A stretch of DNA of 41,787 bases from an uncultured Alphaproteobacteria bacterium (lineage in GTDB: Bacteria > Pseudomonadota > Alphaproteobacteria > HIMB59): assembly GCA_902619375.1 (NCBI GenBank), contig CACNEB010000009.1, forward strand, positions 1 to 41,787, written 5' to 3'. Positions 25,334 to 33,135 of the stretch are shown here, in pieces. Position numbers and translations under genes: made by a program. Below the pieces are notes generated by a model. That model saw only the letters and a program-made list of their open reading frames with translations. It did no database searches and had not been told where the DNA came from. The first letter of the stretch is position 1. Each line of letters opens with the position of its first letter.

Positions 25334-25373
25334 GGCTTGGTTATTATAAATTTATAATTATTCTAGTCCACCT

Positions 25374-25403
25374 ATGAAAAGAACAAAAAGCTTAATCAAT
25401 TGA
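25374..25403 (+). other. Possible 9-codon leader ORF coupled to the next gene
   Basis: ATG at 25374 begins the frame MKRTKSLIN, ending in a TGA (25401-25403) that overlaps the TTG start of the glycerophosphodiesterase gene (25400). The TTGA overlap is the same joint used between real genes elsewhere in the window. It could be a coupling leader that helps initiation at the weak TTG, or chance. Confidence 0.3.
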
Positions 25404-26311
25404 TATTAACTAAACCAAATCACATTAAAATTTATGGTCATAGAGGGGCTAGGGGGAACCTACCAGAAAATACTTTGGGGAGTTTTAAGTATTTGTTTGA
25501 AAATAAAATTAGCGCTTACGAAACAGATATCTTACTTACCAAGGACTTAATTCCGGTCGTTTATCATGATTTTAGATTAAATCCAGCCCTTACAAAGGAC
25601 GCTCAAGGTAATTGGATTGAGGATAATGATATTAAAATTTTCGATTTAACTTATGAAGAATTGTCTAAATTTAATATTGGAGAAATTGATAAAAAATCTA
25701 AATACGGAAGGAGATTTGATAATCAAAAAAGTTTAGGTGAAATAAAAATCCCTAAATTATCTGATCTACTTGAATTAACATCAAATTATATTTCAGATGA
25801 TTTGATAATTAATTTAGAAATTAAATCAACACCTGTTGAAGACAACTTTACACCCCCTCCGAATGTAATGGCAAGATTAATTATTGATGAAGTTAATAAA
25901 ACAGAATTAAAAGATAAAATAATTTACTCGTCTTTTGATTGGAGAATTTTAAGAGAAATAAAAAATTTAGACTCCAAAATCTCAAGAGCTTATTTAACAT
26001 CTGAGCTCAAAGGAAAAATATATGATAAATCACCTTGGTTAGACTTTATGCCGTTATACGATAGCGATAGCAGAGAGTTACCCAGGCTTATCAAAACATT
26101 AGGTGGTATGGCATGGCATCCTAAACATAAAGATATAGATAAAAACATGGTTAGAATTTCTCATGAGGAAGGACTTCCTGTGAATGTTTGGACTGTTAAT
26201 GAGAAATTTGAGATGTTGAGGATGCTCGAATACGGTGTAGATGGAATAATGACTGATTATCCTTTAAGGTTAAAAAAACTTTGCGAAAAAGAGGGCGTTA
26301 ATTGGTTTTAA
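25400..26311 (+). CDS. ugpQ: Glycerophosphodiester phosphodiesterase family protein
   Basis: Protein of 303 aa with a TIM-barrel GDPD domain. Motifs: IYGHRGARGNLPENT (catalytic His and Arg, residues 11-25), YETDILLTKD (metal-binding Glu and Asp), PVVYHDF (second catalytic His), LIINLEIKS, and NVWTVNE with GVDGIMTDYP near the end. It hydrolyses glycerophosphodiesters to glycerol-3-phosphate and an alcohol; no signal peptide is visible, so it resembles cytoplasmic UgpQ. The start is a TTG, since the GDPD domain begins almost at once and the only nearby ATG (25374) is out of frame. It is transcribed against its leftward neighbours, as part of an insertion between mnmE and rho. Confidence 0.9.
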   Translation: MILTKPNHIKIYGHRGARGNLPENTLGSFKYLFENKISAYETDILLTKDLIPVVYHDFRLNPALTKDAQGNWIEDNDIKIFDLTYEELSKFNIGEIDKKSKYGRRFDNQKSLGEIKIPKLSDLLELTSNYISDDLIINLEIKSTPVEDNFTPPPNVMARLIIDEVNKTELKDKIIYSSFDWRILREIKNLDSKISRAYLTSELKGKIYDKSPWLDFMPLYDSDSRELPRLIKTLGGMAWHPKHKDIDKNMVRISHEEGLPVNVWTVNEKFEMLRMLEYGVDGIMTDYPLRLKKLCEKEGVNWF

Positions 26312-26317
26312 TTTTCA

Positions 26318-26331
26318 AAATCATATGATTT
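26318..26331. repeat. 14-bp palindrome after the phosphodiesterase gene
   Basis: AAATCATATGATTT, a perfect dyad 7 nt after the stop at 26311. It has low GC and no loop, so it is not a convincing terminator. It could be an operator for the following secreted-protein gene. Confidence 0.3.
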
Positions 26332-26388
26332 ATAAAGAATAGTTAAACCAATAAATTCAGCAACAAAATATTTTTTGACAAATTATTG

Positions 26389-26406
26389 TTTTTTTTTTAA
26401 AAAAAA
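26389..26406 (+). other. T10-A8 homopolymer tract directly before a start codon
   Basis: Ten T followed by eight A and GC, then the ATG at 26409. No Shine-Dalgarno is visible. Such a tract is prone to slippage in replication and to bending, and the A run sits where the ribosome binds. Confidence 0.6.
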
Positions 26407-26408
26407 GC

Positions 26409-28013
26409 ATGAGAAAGTTTTTATTCTTACTACTACTATTTCCTACAATTACATATGGGCTAACATTAGCTAGTGTAGAGACAGGTAAAATTGAAAATAA
26501 AACGTTCAAACCTTTTGACTGTAGTAAATTAGAAACTGAACATTTAAGAATAAATAATCGTAATGATTGCCTTATTATTCATGAGTTAAGTAACAAGTAT
26601 AATGTAAAATCACATGATGTAGATCCAAATACTTGGAATAGACCTCTACTTTTAAGGCATATTAGCAATAAGGATGGAGAAAAAATTGTTGCACATACCT
26701 GGAATAATGTAGTCAAATGGGGTGAAAGTTCAAATAAACAGCCTTTATCACACTTGGTGGTTATAGATATACCTGATTTAAGTGAACTTTATAAAAACAG
26801 TATAAATCAAATATCTTCAAAACTTTATAATCTTCCCCTGACAGCTAGGAGGGTAGATACGTTTGATGCAGATAATGATGGGGATGAAGAAATAATTTAT
26901 TTATCTAACAAAGAAGATGGCAGAAATAGAAATAGCAGCTGGAAAGATGTTAATTATATATTTGATTTAAATGATAATGCTCTTTCAAAGTTTGGTTCTT
27001 CACATTTTTCTCACGACTTAATGTACACTGATTTCGATAAAGATGGATATTTTGAGGTAATTGATTATTTTTATGACCCAGGTGGTCAAATTGAGGTTTG
27101 TAATTTAAAAACAAATAAATGTACAAAAACTAAAAATTCCAGTCAGTTTATTGATATTGGCTTTAACCATATCCTACAATCAAAAGGTGAAACAATTTTA
27201 TTTGGAGGATGCCCAAATTTAGGGGACACATCATTCTGCTGGTCAAAGATAGATTATAAGAATGATAAGCTTAGCTTTGAAAAATTAGACAGTTTTGAAC
27301 TTAAATCTAAGCCAACAGATGAAGCTCAATTTTTAATTTGGACTGGCGATGTTCAAAAAAAACCAGGTTACTGGGTAAAGGACACCAACAAAAAAGAATT
27401 TAAACTAGCAGATAGAGCTTGGATGTCTGCATCAATTGATTTTAACAATGATGGCTATATAGATAGTTTAGGAATTGAGAAAGAAGTTGTGTGTAAAAGA
27501 AAGGATACGTCGAAACCTTATAGCCGAAGCAAGGGTGATTGCAAAGATGAAGCCTATTTACATGTATTCAAAAATTTAAATAATAAAAAATTTGAAAACC
27601 ATCAAGTTATTCCGACTTCAATTAACGACGCATTTAGAATAGAAAAAGCTGATATAAACAAAGATGGTACATTAGATGTATACGGATTTAAACAAGGTTA
27701 CTACAATCCATGGATGGCTTGCAAATATCCTCAATTAAAATCAATATACTTGAATAAAAAGAATGAATACTTTGAACACGCATCAAGCAATTTTATCAAA
27801 GAAAATTTTGGTCTATATGGATGCGAGAGGGCCTCAAACTTTTTTGAGAAAGACAATCAGTATTATCGCATATTTATAACAATACCTAATGAAGAGTCAG
27901 AAATTGCCTATCTTGGCATTGAAAATTACACTGGGAAACTAACAGCAAGTGAAAAAGAAGAGGTAAATACTGATCAGCTTAATGCTCTGGATGATCTATT
28001 AGATTTAGATTAA
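26409..28013 (+). CDS. Secreted protein with FG-GAP/VCBS-like calcium-loop repeats
   Basis: Protein of 534 aa with a signal peptide (MRKFLFLLLLFPTITYG). Four DxDxDG-type loops are spread along it: DADNDGDEE (153-161), DFDKDGYFE (208-216), DFNNDGYID (344-352) and DINKDGTLD (415-423). They recur with the surrounding strand pattern seen in integrin-like beta-propeller (FG-GAP/VCBS) proteins, where they bind calcium. At least eight cysteines suggest disulfides in the periplasm or outside. No enzymatic motif is recognised, and the role (binding or surface protein) is open. Stop codons of this gene and of convergent rho are 1 nt apart. With the upstream phosphodiesterase it interrupts the conserved mnmE-rho region. 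Confidence 0.7.
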   Translation: MRKFLFLLLLFPTITYGLTLASVETGKIENKTFKPFDCSKLETEHLRINNRNDCLIIHELSNKYNVKSHDVDPNTWNRPLLLRHISNKDGEKIVAHTWNNVVKWGESSNKQPLSHLVVIDIPDLSELYKNSINQISSKLYNLPLTARRVDTFDADNDGDEEIIYLSNKEDGRNRNSSWKDVNYIFDLNDNALSKFGSSHFSHDLMYTDFDKDGYFEVIDYFYDPGGQIEVCNLKTNKCTKTKNSSQFIDIGFNHILQSKGETILFGGCPNLGDTSFCWSKIDYKNDKLSFEKLDSFELKSKPTDEAQFLIWTGDVQKKPGYWVKDTNKKEFKLADRAWMSASIDFNNDGYIDSLGIEKEVVCKRKDTSKPYSRSKGDCKDEAYLHVFKNLNNKKFENHQVIPTSINDAFRIEKADINKDGTLDVYGFKQGYYNPWMACKYPQLKSIYLNKKNEYFEHASSNFIKENFGLYGCERASNFFEKDNQYYRIFITIPNEESEIAYLGIENYTGKLTASEKEEVNTDQLNALDDLLDLD

Positions 28014-28014
28014 T

Positions 28015-29271
28015 CTATTGGTTCATACTGCTGAAGAACTCTTCGTTAGTTTTACAGTCTTTCATTTTATCTAAAAGAAATTCCATAGCATCAACAGTGC
28101 CCATTGATGATAAAATTTTCCTTAAAATAAAAACTTTTTGGAGATCCCCAGCATCTAAGAGTAAATCTTCCTTTCTGGTGCCTGACTTTTGAACATCGAT
28201 TGCAGGATATGTTCTTTTATCAGATAATTTTCTGTCGAGGACAATTTCTGAATTACCAGTTCCTTTGAATTCTTCGAAGATGACCTCATCCATTCTGCTA
28301 CCTGTTTCTATTAAAGCAGTAGCAATAATAGTTAATGAACCCCCTTCTTCTATGTTTCTGGCAGCTCCAAAAAATCTTTTAGGTCTTTGTAATGCATTAG
28401 CATCTACACCACCTGTTAAAACTTTACCACTTGATGGCACAACCGTGTTGTATGCTCTACCTAATCTTGTAATAGAGTCTAAGAGAATTACTACATCATA
28501 TTTATTTTCAGCTAGTCTTTTAGCTTTCTCAATAACCATTTCTGCAACTTGAACATGTCTTGCAGCTGGCTCATCAAATGTTGAACTAATTACTTCACCT
28601 TTAACAGATCGTTGCATATCTGTAACTTCCTCTGGTCTTTCATCTATTAATAGAACCATTAGATAGACATCAGGAAAATTTTCTGCAATTGATTTTGCAA
28701 TTTTTTGTAAAATTACTGTTTTACCTGACCTTGGAGGTGCAACAATTAAAGATCTTTGACCAGCACCAACTGGTGCAATAATATCTATAATTCTGGATGA
28801 TAAATCTGTGTCTGGTTTTTCCGTTTCTAGATTAAATTTCTTCTCAGGATAAAGAGGGGTCAAATTATCAAAATTTGTCTTGAATTTATTATTTTTAGCA
28901 ATTTCAATGAAGTTGACTTTATTTGTTTCAACAAGAGCAAAGTATCTTTCACCATCTTTGGGAGGTCGGATAGGTCCCTCAAGGGTATCACCTTTCCTAA
29001 GACCATATTTCTTTATCTGATTTGGACTAACATATATATCATCTGGTCCTGGAAGATAATTAGAGTTTGCTGATCTTAAAAACCCAAATCCATCCTGCAT
29101 TGTTTCTAATACTCCTTCACCAATAATTTCTTCATTTTTTTCTGCAAATTTCTTTAGAACAGAAAAATATATGTCTTGCTTTTTTAAACCAGAGGCGTTT
29201 TCAATTCCTAAAGACTCAGCATAATCTAATAGTTCTTGAGGTTTTTTATCTTTTAGTTCGTTTAAATGCAT
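28015..29271 (-). CDS. rho: Transcription termination factor Rho
   Basis: RNA-dependent hexameric helicase of 418 aa, a typical length. The N-terminal domain ([20 protein letters not shown]) is followed by the cold-shock-like RNA-binding fold ([27 protein letters not shown]), the P-loop APPRSGKT (178-185), [52 protein letters not shown] and the [13 protein letters not shown] arginine-finger region. No insertions are seen. With only one clear intrinsic terminator in the window, Rho probably ends many transcripts here. The upstream gap towards maf is the candidate origin, as rho lies next to oriC in several Alphaproteobacteria. Confidence 0.97.
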   Translation of the reverse strand: MHLNELKDKKPQELLDYAESLGIENASGLKKQDIYFSVLKKFAEKNEEIIGEGVLETMQDGFGFLRSANSNYLPGPDDIYVSPNQIKKYGLRKGDTLEGPIRPPKDGERYFALVETNKVNFIEIAKNNKFKTNFDNLTPLYPEKKFNLETEKPDTDLSSRIIDIIAPVGAGQRSLIVAPPRSGKTVILQKIAKSIAENFPDVYLMVLLIDERPEEVTDMQRSVKGEVISSTFDEPAARHVQVAEMVIEKAKRLAENKYDVVILLDSITRLGRAYNTVVPSSGKVLTGGVDANALQRPKRFFGAARNIEEGGSLTIIATALIETGSRMDEVIFEEFKGTGNSEIVLDRKLSDKRTYPAIDVQKSGTRKEDLLLDAGDLQKVFILRKILSSMGTVDAMEFLLDKMKDCKTNEEFFSSMNQ

Positions 29272-29298
29272 ATTGGAAATTACCTAGATAGTTAGATA

Positions 29299-29307
29299 CG
29301 TTGATAA
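29299..29307 (-). promoter_or_regulatory. DnaA-box-like word 1
   Basis: Reads TTATCAACG on the minus strand, two changes from the TTATCCACA consensus. First of three similarly oriented words in the rho-maf gap. Confidence 0.4.
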
Positions 29308-29356
29308 GGTATATAACAAAAAATAAAGAGAAAATATATATATTTATATATAGATA

Positions 29357-29365
29357 TGTTGATGT
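29357..29365 (-). promoter_or_regulatory. DnaA-box-like word 2
   Basis: Reads ACATCAACA on the minus strand; the weakest of the three, sharing the ATCAACA core. It lies next to the alternating AT stretch. Confidence 0.3.
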
Positions 29366-29444
29366 ATGTCGAATGGTGGGGATTAACATCTTCTTATTCA
29401 AAAAAACCTATATTTAAGTACTTTTTTAGTTATTTAATAACAAA

Positions 29445-29453
29445 TGTTGATAA
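29445..29453 (-). promoter_or_regulatory. DnaA-box-like word 3
   Basis: Reads TTATCAACA on the minus strand, a single change from TTATCCACA and the best match in the gap. It lies on the maf side of the second AT-rich block. Confidence 0.5.
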
Positions 29454-29505
29454 CTTAATATTAATAAATTAAAGGTAATTTTATTGTTAAAAACTCGAAA
29501 ACTTC

Positions 29506-30099
29506 ATGAATAACTCATTTAATCCACAATTAATCAAACAGGTTATAATAGGTACTAAAAGCCAATCTAGAAGAAAAATATTTAAATTAATGAATTTTAG
29601 ATTTCAGTACAGATCAGCAAATATAAATGAAAAAAAAGTAAAAGATTTAAATAATGATAAATATGATGCATTAAAAATTGCAAAAGCTAAGGCCGAATAT
29701 CTTTCTAAAAAATATAGTAATAAAATTATCGTAACTTTTGATACAACAATTCTATTTAAAAAAAAAACAATTTATAAATGTGACAATCCTGAATGTTGCA
29801 AAAGAACCCTTAAAGCATTTAATGATAAATCTCACGTACTTTACACAGCAATGATTTTTATGATCAATAACAATCTTATCAAAAGTACTCTTACAAAAAC
29901 TAACATTACTTTTAAAAATACAAGAGTGAGAGATATAAATAATTATGTTAATAAGAACTTTAAACAAGTGTCTAAGGCCGTAGGTTGTTATAATATAGAA
30001 GGAAAAGGAAATTTTTTTTTTAAAGATATATACGGCAGTTATTTCAATATTATTGGTATAGATATTATTAATTTTTTAAAGACATTAAGAAGTATCTAA
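29506..30099 (+). CDS. maf: Maf/YhdE-family nucleotide pyrophosphatase
   Basis: Protein of 197 aa matching Maf proteins, which hydrolyse non-canonical or modified nucleoside triphosphates. Motifs: IGTKSQSRRKIFKLM (family LASxSPRRxxLL), AKAKAEYLSKKY, IIVTFDTTILF (catalytic Asp of the ADT motif), CCKRTLKAFNDKSHVLYTAM (family L..L.G..HxVxTG) and KAVGCYNIEGKGNFFFKDIYGSYFNIIG. The sequence is more divergent than most. It is the first rightward gene after the candidate origin; the following ATG of aroE comes directly after the stop (TAAATG). Confidence 0.88.
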   Translation: MNNSFNPQLIKQVIIGTKSQSRRKIFKLMNFRFQYRSANINEKKVKDLNNDKYDALKIAKAKAEYLSKKYSNKIIVTFDTTILFKKKTIYKCDNPECCKRTLKAFNDKSHVLYTAMIFMINNNLIKSTLTKTNITFKNTRVRDINNYVNKNFKQVSKAVGCYNIEGKGNFFFKDIYGSYFNIIGIDIINFLKTLRSI

Positions 30100-30909
30100 A
30101 TGAATAAAAAAAAAATAGGCATTGTAGCAAAAAAACTAAATCATTCATTATCGCCATTCATACATAATTATTGGTCAAGAAATAATAATTTTATTTATAG
30201 GAAATACGAGGTACAAGAAAAAAATATAGATAAGTTTTTTTATAATTATAGAAAAGATAAACGATTTATTGGTTTTAATATTACAATTCCATATAAAGAA
30301 AATTTTATTGGTTTTTGCGATAAAATTACCGCAAGAGCAAAAAAAATTGGTTCTGTAAATTTAATTTATAAAAAAAACAAAATAATTTTTGGTGATAACA
30401 CAGATGTTATTGGTTTCAGTAAGACTTTTAATTCTTTGAAAATTAGAAACACAAAATCTGTATTATTAGTTGGTGCAGGAGGAGCCTCAAGAGCAATTTT
30501 ATATTTTTTAAATCAAAAAAATATTGAAAAAATTGATATTTTTGCGACATCTATAAGAAGAGAGGAAAACCTCAAAAAAAAATTTAAATTTGATCGTTTT
30601 CTGATTAGATCATCTCATCTCAAGAAAAGATATGATTTGATAATAAACGCATCCAGTGCAGGGATGACAAAAAAAAATAAAATAAATAGAAATATCTTGA
30701 ATTTAGTTAAGAAAGCTAAAGGAGTAATTGATATAGTTTATAACCCAATTGAAACAGATCTCTTAAAAAAAGCTAAAAAACATGAAATAAAATTCACAGG
30801 TGGATTAAAAATGCTTTTAGAACAAGCAAAACCATCATACGAAATATGGTCTGGTAAGAAGATAGAAATAGACAATAAAATTTATCAAATGCTTGTAAAT
30901 AAATTATGA
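30100..30909 (+). CDS. aroE: Shikimate dehydrogenase
   Basis: Reduces 3-dehydroshikimate to shikimate with NADPH in aromatic amino-acid synthesis. It has 269 aa with the substrate-binding SLSP (16-19), FNITIPYKE with the catalytic Lys66, GDNTD with Asp102, and the NADP-binding GAGGASRAILYFL. A VIDIVYNPIETDLLKKA block and a GLKMLLEQA block near the end are also typical. It abuts maf with no spacer and overlaps coaE by 4 nt (ATGA), so maf-aroE-coaE-dnaQ form one operon. Confidence 0.96.
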   Translation: MNKKKIGIVAKKLNHSLSPFIHNYWSRNNNFIYRKYEVQEKNIDKFFYNYRKDKRFIGFNITIPYKENFIGFCDKITARAKKIGSVNLIYKKNKIIFGDNTDVIGFSKTFNSLKIRNTKSVLLVGAGGASRAILYFLNQKNIEKIDIFATSIRREENLKKKFKFDRFLIRSSHLKKRYDLIINASSAGMTKKNKINRNILNLVKKAKGVIDIVYNPIETDLLKKAKKHEIKFTGGLKMLLEQAKPSYEIWSGKKIEIDNKIYQMLVNKL

Positions 30910-31463
30910 CCAAAATTGCAGTTACAGGAAATATAGGATCGGGTAAGACTGAATTTATTAAATTTATCTCTAAGCTAGGTTTTTGTTATATATCGTCTGA
31001 TGCTATAATTTCAAAATTATACAATGATGACCGTACAAGAAAAATTATTTTAGAAAGATTGAAACTTCATGATCATAATTACAAAAAAGAAATTATTAAA
31101 ATGTTAAAGAATGAAGAGTTTAACAGGAAACTTAAGAGAACAATATATCCTCTTTTATACGCCAAAAAAAAAATAATAGCCCAAAAACATCAATCTTATC
31201 AGCCAGTATTTTATGAAATCCCATTACTTTATGAAGAAAATTTATCCAATAATTTCAACGTCACGGTATTCATAAACTCGGATACCACTAAGAGAAAACA
31301 AAGAGTTTTAAAAAGAGGTGTTACAGAAGATTATTTTAAATTAATGAATAATAAGCAGATTAAAGAGAATATAAAAAAGAATAAATCAACTTTTACAGTA
31401 AACAATAATGGTTCAATCTTGAACTTACGTTTAAATATAATTAAATTATTAAATAAACTATGA
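30906..31463 (+). CDS. coaE: Dephospho-CoA kinase
   Basis: Final step of coenzyme A synthesis: phosphorylates the 3'-OH of dephospho-CoA with ATP. Protein of 185 aa; P-loop GNIGSGKT at residues 8-15, ISSDAIISKLY (Asp of the substrate loop), EIPLLYEENLSNNFNVTVFI (family DxPLLFE..L) and KQRVLKRG in the lid. Shorter than many homologues (~200 aa). It overlaps aroE and dnaQ by 4 nt each (ATGA), so it is translationally coupled on both sides. Confidence 0.93.
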   Translation: MTKIAVTGNIGSGKTEFIKFISKLGFCYISSDAIISKLYNDDRTRKIILERLKLHDHNYKKEIIKMLKNEEFNRKLKRTIYPLLYAKKKIIAQKHQSYQPVFYEIPLLYEENLSNNFNVTVFINSDTTKRKQRVLKRGVTEDYFKLMNNKQIKENIKKNKSTFTVNNNGSILNLRLNIIKLLNKL

Positions 31464-32140
31464 GAGAAATTATACTTGATATTGAGACCACAGGCTTAGA
31501 GTTTAAAGAGGGACATAGGATTATTGAAATTGGCTGTATTGAACTTAACAAAAAAGAAGTCGGGGCAAACTATCATGAATATATAAATCCCTCTAAAACT
31601 CTTACTGAGGACAATATTAAAATACACGGAATAACTAATGAATATTTAACAGATAAGCCAATTTTCGAAGAAATTGCAGACAGCTTCTTAGAATTTATTC
31701 AAGATAGTTTCATTGTCGCTCATAATGCATCTTTCGACATCGGTTTCTTAAACTTTGAGCTTGAGAAACTATCTAAACCAAAAATATCGAAGGAGAGAGT
31801 TATAGATACAATTAAAATTGCGAGACAACGGTTTCCAGGGCAACAAGTATCATTAGACGCACTTATAAAGAAATTAAAAATCAATACTCTTATAAATAGA
31901 GATCAACATGGTGCTTTAAAAGACGCTAAAATCTTGACTGATGTATACTTGGAATTACAAGGCATAAACCAAATAGGATTAGAATTAAGTATGGCAAAAT
32001 CAGAAAAAATTAACTTGGCTAGTGAGCCGAATTACTCATCCATCGTATTAACAAAAGAAGAGACAGAAGCCCATAAAGAGTTTATAAAAAATAAAATACC
32101 TAATTCAAATTGGGCTAAAATGTTGAAAAATTATGAGTAG
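31460..32140 (+). CDS. dnaQ: DNA polymerase III epsilon subunit (proofreading exonuclease)
   Basis: 3'-5' exonuclease of 226 aa (DEDDh type). ExoI LDIETTGL (Asp7, Glu9), GHRIIEIGCIEL, ExoII AHNASFDIGFLNFEL and ExoIII HGALKDAKILTDVYL with the catalytic His and Asp. A C-terminal tail of ~40 residues would bind the polymerase alpha subunit. It follows coaE with a 4-nt overlap. In many Alphaproteobacteria secB comes next; here dnaQ overlaps the Tim44-domain gene directly by 8 nt. Confidence 0.95.
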   Translation: MREIILDIETTGLEFKEGHRIIEIGCIELNKKEVGANYHEYINPSKTLTEDNIKIHGITNEYLTDKPIFEEIADSFLEFIQDSFIVAHNASFDIGFLNFELEKLSKPKISKERVIDTIKIARQRFPGQQVSLDALIKKLKINTLINRDQHGALKDAKILTDVYLELQGINQIGLELSMAKSEKINLASEPNYSSIVLTKEETEAHKEFIKNKIPNSNWAKMLKNYE

Positions 32141-32645
32141 TGAATTTATAGATATTGTGCTTTTTGGAGCAATAGCGATTTTTTTAGTGTATCGCCTAAG
32201 GAGCATTCTTGGATCCTCTGATGGAAAAATTGTGAATATTAGAACAAAAAAAAATCCTCAATCGAAGTTTAAACCTAAGATAGTTCCCAAAAATGATAAT
32301 AACGAATTTTTAGAAGGCGCTAATAAAGCATATGAAATGATTGTTCAGGCTTATCAAAGCAACAGTATCGAAAAAGTCAAAGATTTACTTACACCTGAAG
32401 CAATGCAAGCGATGGAACAAGCAAAAGCACCCAAAGAAATAAAATTTTCAGAAGTAAAAAATAGTTCTATCTTAGATGATAAATCTGATGACCTAAGACT
32501 AGTTAAGTCCGTGAAGTTTGAAACCGAACATTACAATGTTGCAAATAACGAAATTCTGAATGTTGTCGAAGAATGGGGTTTTGAAAAAGATAAAAAATCC
32601 TCCGATCCTAATTGGAAGCTTTTTTCTATTAAACTTGTCTCATAA
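32133..32645 (+). CDS. Tim44-like domain, membrane-anchored protein
   Basis: Protein of 170 aa with one N-terminal membrane segment (IDIVLFGAIAIFLVYRL, residues 6-22), a Lys-rich linker and a Tim44-type domain (FLEGANKAYEMIVQAYQSNSI, then VKDLLTPEAMQAMEQA). Bacterial relatives of mitochondrial Tim44 occur in this genomic place in Alphaproteobacteria (after dnaQ/secB) and are anchored in the inner membrane. Their exact function is unsettled. It is shorter than usual (~220 aa) because the linker is reduced. It overlaps dnaQ by 8 nt. Confidence 0.82.
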   Translation: MSSEFIDIVLFGAIAIFLVYRLRSILGSSDGKIVNIRTKKNPQSKFKPKIVPKNDNNEFLEGANKAYEMIVQAYQSNSIEKVKDLLTPEAMQAMEQAKAPKEIKFSEVKNSSILDDKSDDLRLVKSVKFETEHYNVANNEILNVVEEWGFEKDKKSSDPNWKLFSIKLVS

Positions 32646-33135
32646 AATTAAATTTATTTTAAATAAACAGCAAAATAAAAAACCATTAGAAGAGCAACCT
32701 AACGAAAAAATTAGTATTTCAATCGGCGGTCCTATTGAGAAGAAAAAAAAGAGTGATAATTTAGATAAAAAAAATACAAAAATTAAAAAAATTTTTTCTA
32801 AACCAGTTCTTTTGGATAGCAATCTTTATAAACAGTTTAAAAATCAGCATTTTAGCAAAATCGATTTACATGGTCTTACAGTTGACCAAGCATACCAAAA
32901 ATTAATCGAATATTTTTCAGTCAATTACAAGAAGAAAAACTTATTTCATATAGTGGTTACTGGCCTTGGCAATAAAACTAATGGAGAGGAGTTTTTTACA
33001 GGAAAGATAAGAAGACAATTTCCTTTTTGGTTAGATACAGAAAAATTTCAATTTATGATAAAATCATATTCGCCTTGTAAAATACAACATGGTGGTTTGG
33101 GTGCTTTTTATATTAAGCTTAAATCTAAAGAATAA
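32635..33135 (+). CDS. Smr-domain protein
   Basis: The C-terminal Smr domain (residues ~75-165) shows KIDLHGLTVDQAYQKL (DLHG motif), HIVVTGLGNKTNG (family VITGKG), GKIRRQFPFWL and QHGGLGAFYIKLK. Small MutS-related domains bind or cut nucleic acids. A stretch of low complexity rich in Lys precedes it. The start is uncertain: an ATG at 32560 would overlap the Tim44 gene by 86 nt, so I prefer the TTG at 32635 (11-nt overlap, 166 aa). The stop overlaps the convergent hslU end by 11 nt. In relatives an mltA gene often lies before smr; it is absent here. Confidence 0.85.
   Translation: MSHKIKFILNKQQNKKPLEEQPNEKISISIGGPIEKKKKSDNLDKKNTKIKKIFSKPVLLDSNLYKQFKNQHFSKIDLHGLTVDQAYQKLIEYFSVNYKKKNLFHIVVTGLGNKTNGEEFFTGKIRRQFPFWLDTEKFQFMIKSYSPCKIQHGGLGAFYIKLKSKE

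Larger units (their letters stand above)
29272..29505. other. oriC: Candidate replication origin (oriC) between rho and maf
   Basis: A 234-bp gap without genes, between divergent rho (left) and maf (right). It holds an alternating AT stretch (29335-29356) and a second AT-rich block (29408-29440). Three DnaA-box-like words in the same orientation lie at 29299-29307 (TTATCAACG), 29357-29365 (ACATCAACA) and 29445-29453 (TTATCAACA, one change from TTATCCACA); a further TAATCCACA lies just inside maf at 29520-29528. From established synteny, oriC of Caulobacter and relatives lies in this neighbourhood, before maf-aroE-coaE-dnaQ. Core gene directions diverge from here, and parS is about 5.3 kb away. 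It also must hold the rho and maf promoters. Confidence 0.6.

Noticed and set aside
29335-29385. Terminator for rho or maf in the rho-maf gap
   Set aside because: The stem ATGTTGAT/ATTAACAT is weak with a long loop and no T run, and both genes point away from it.
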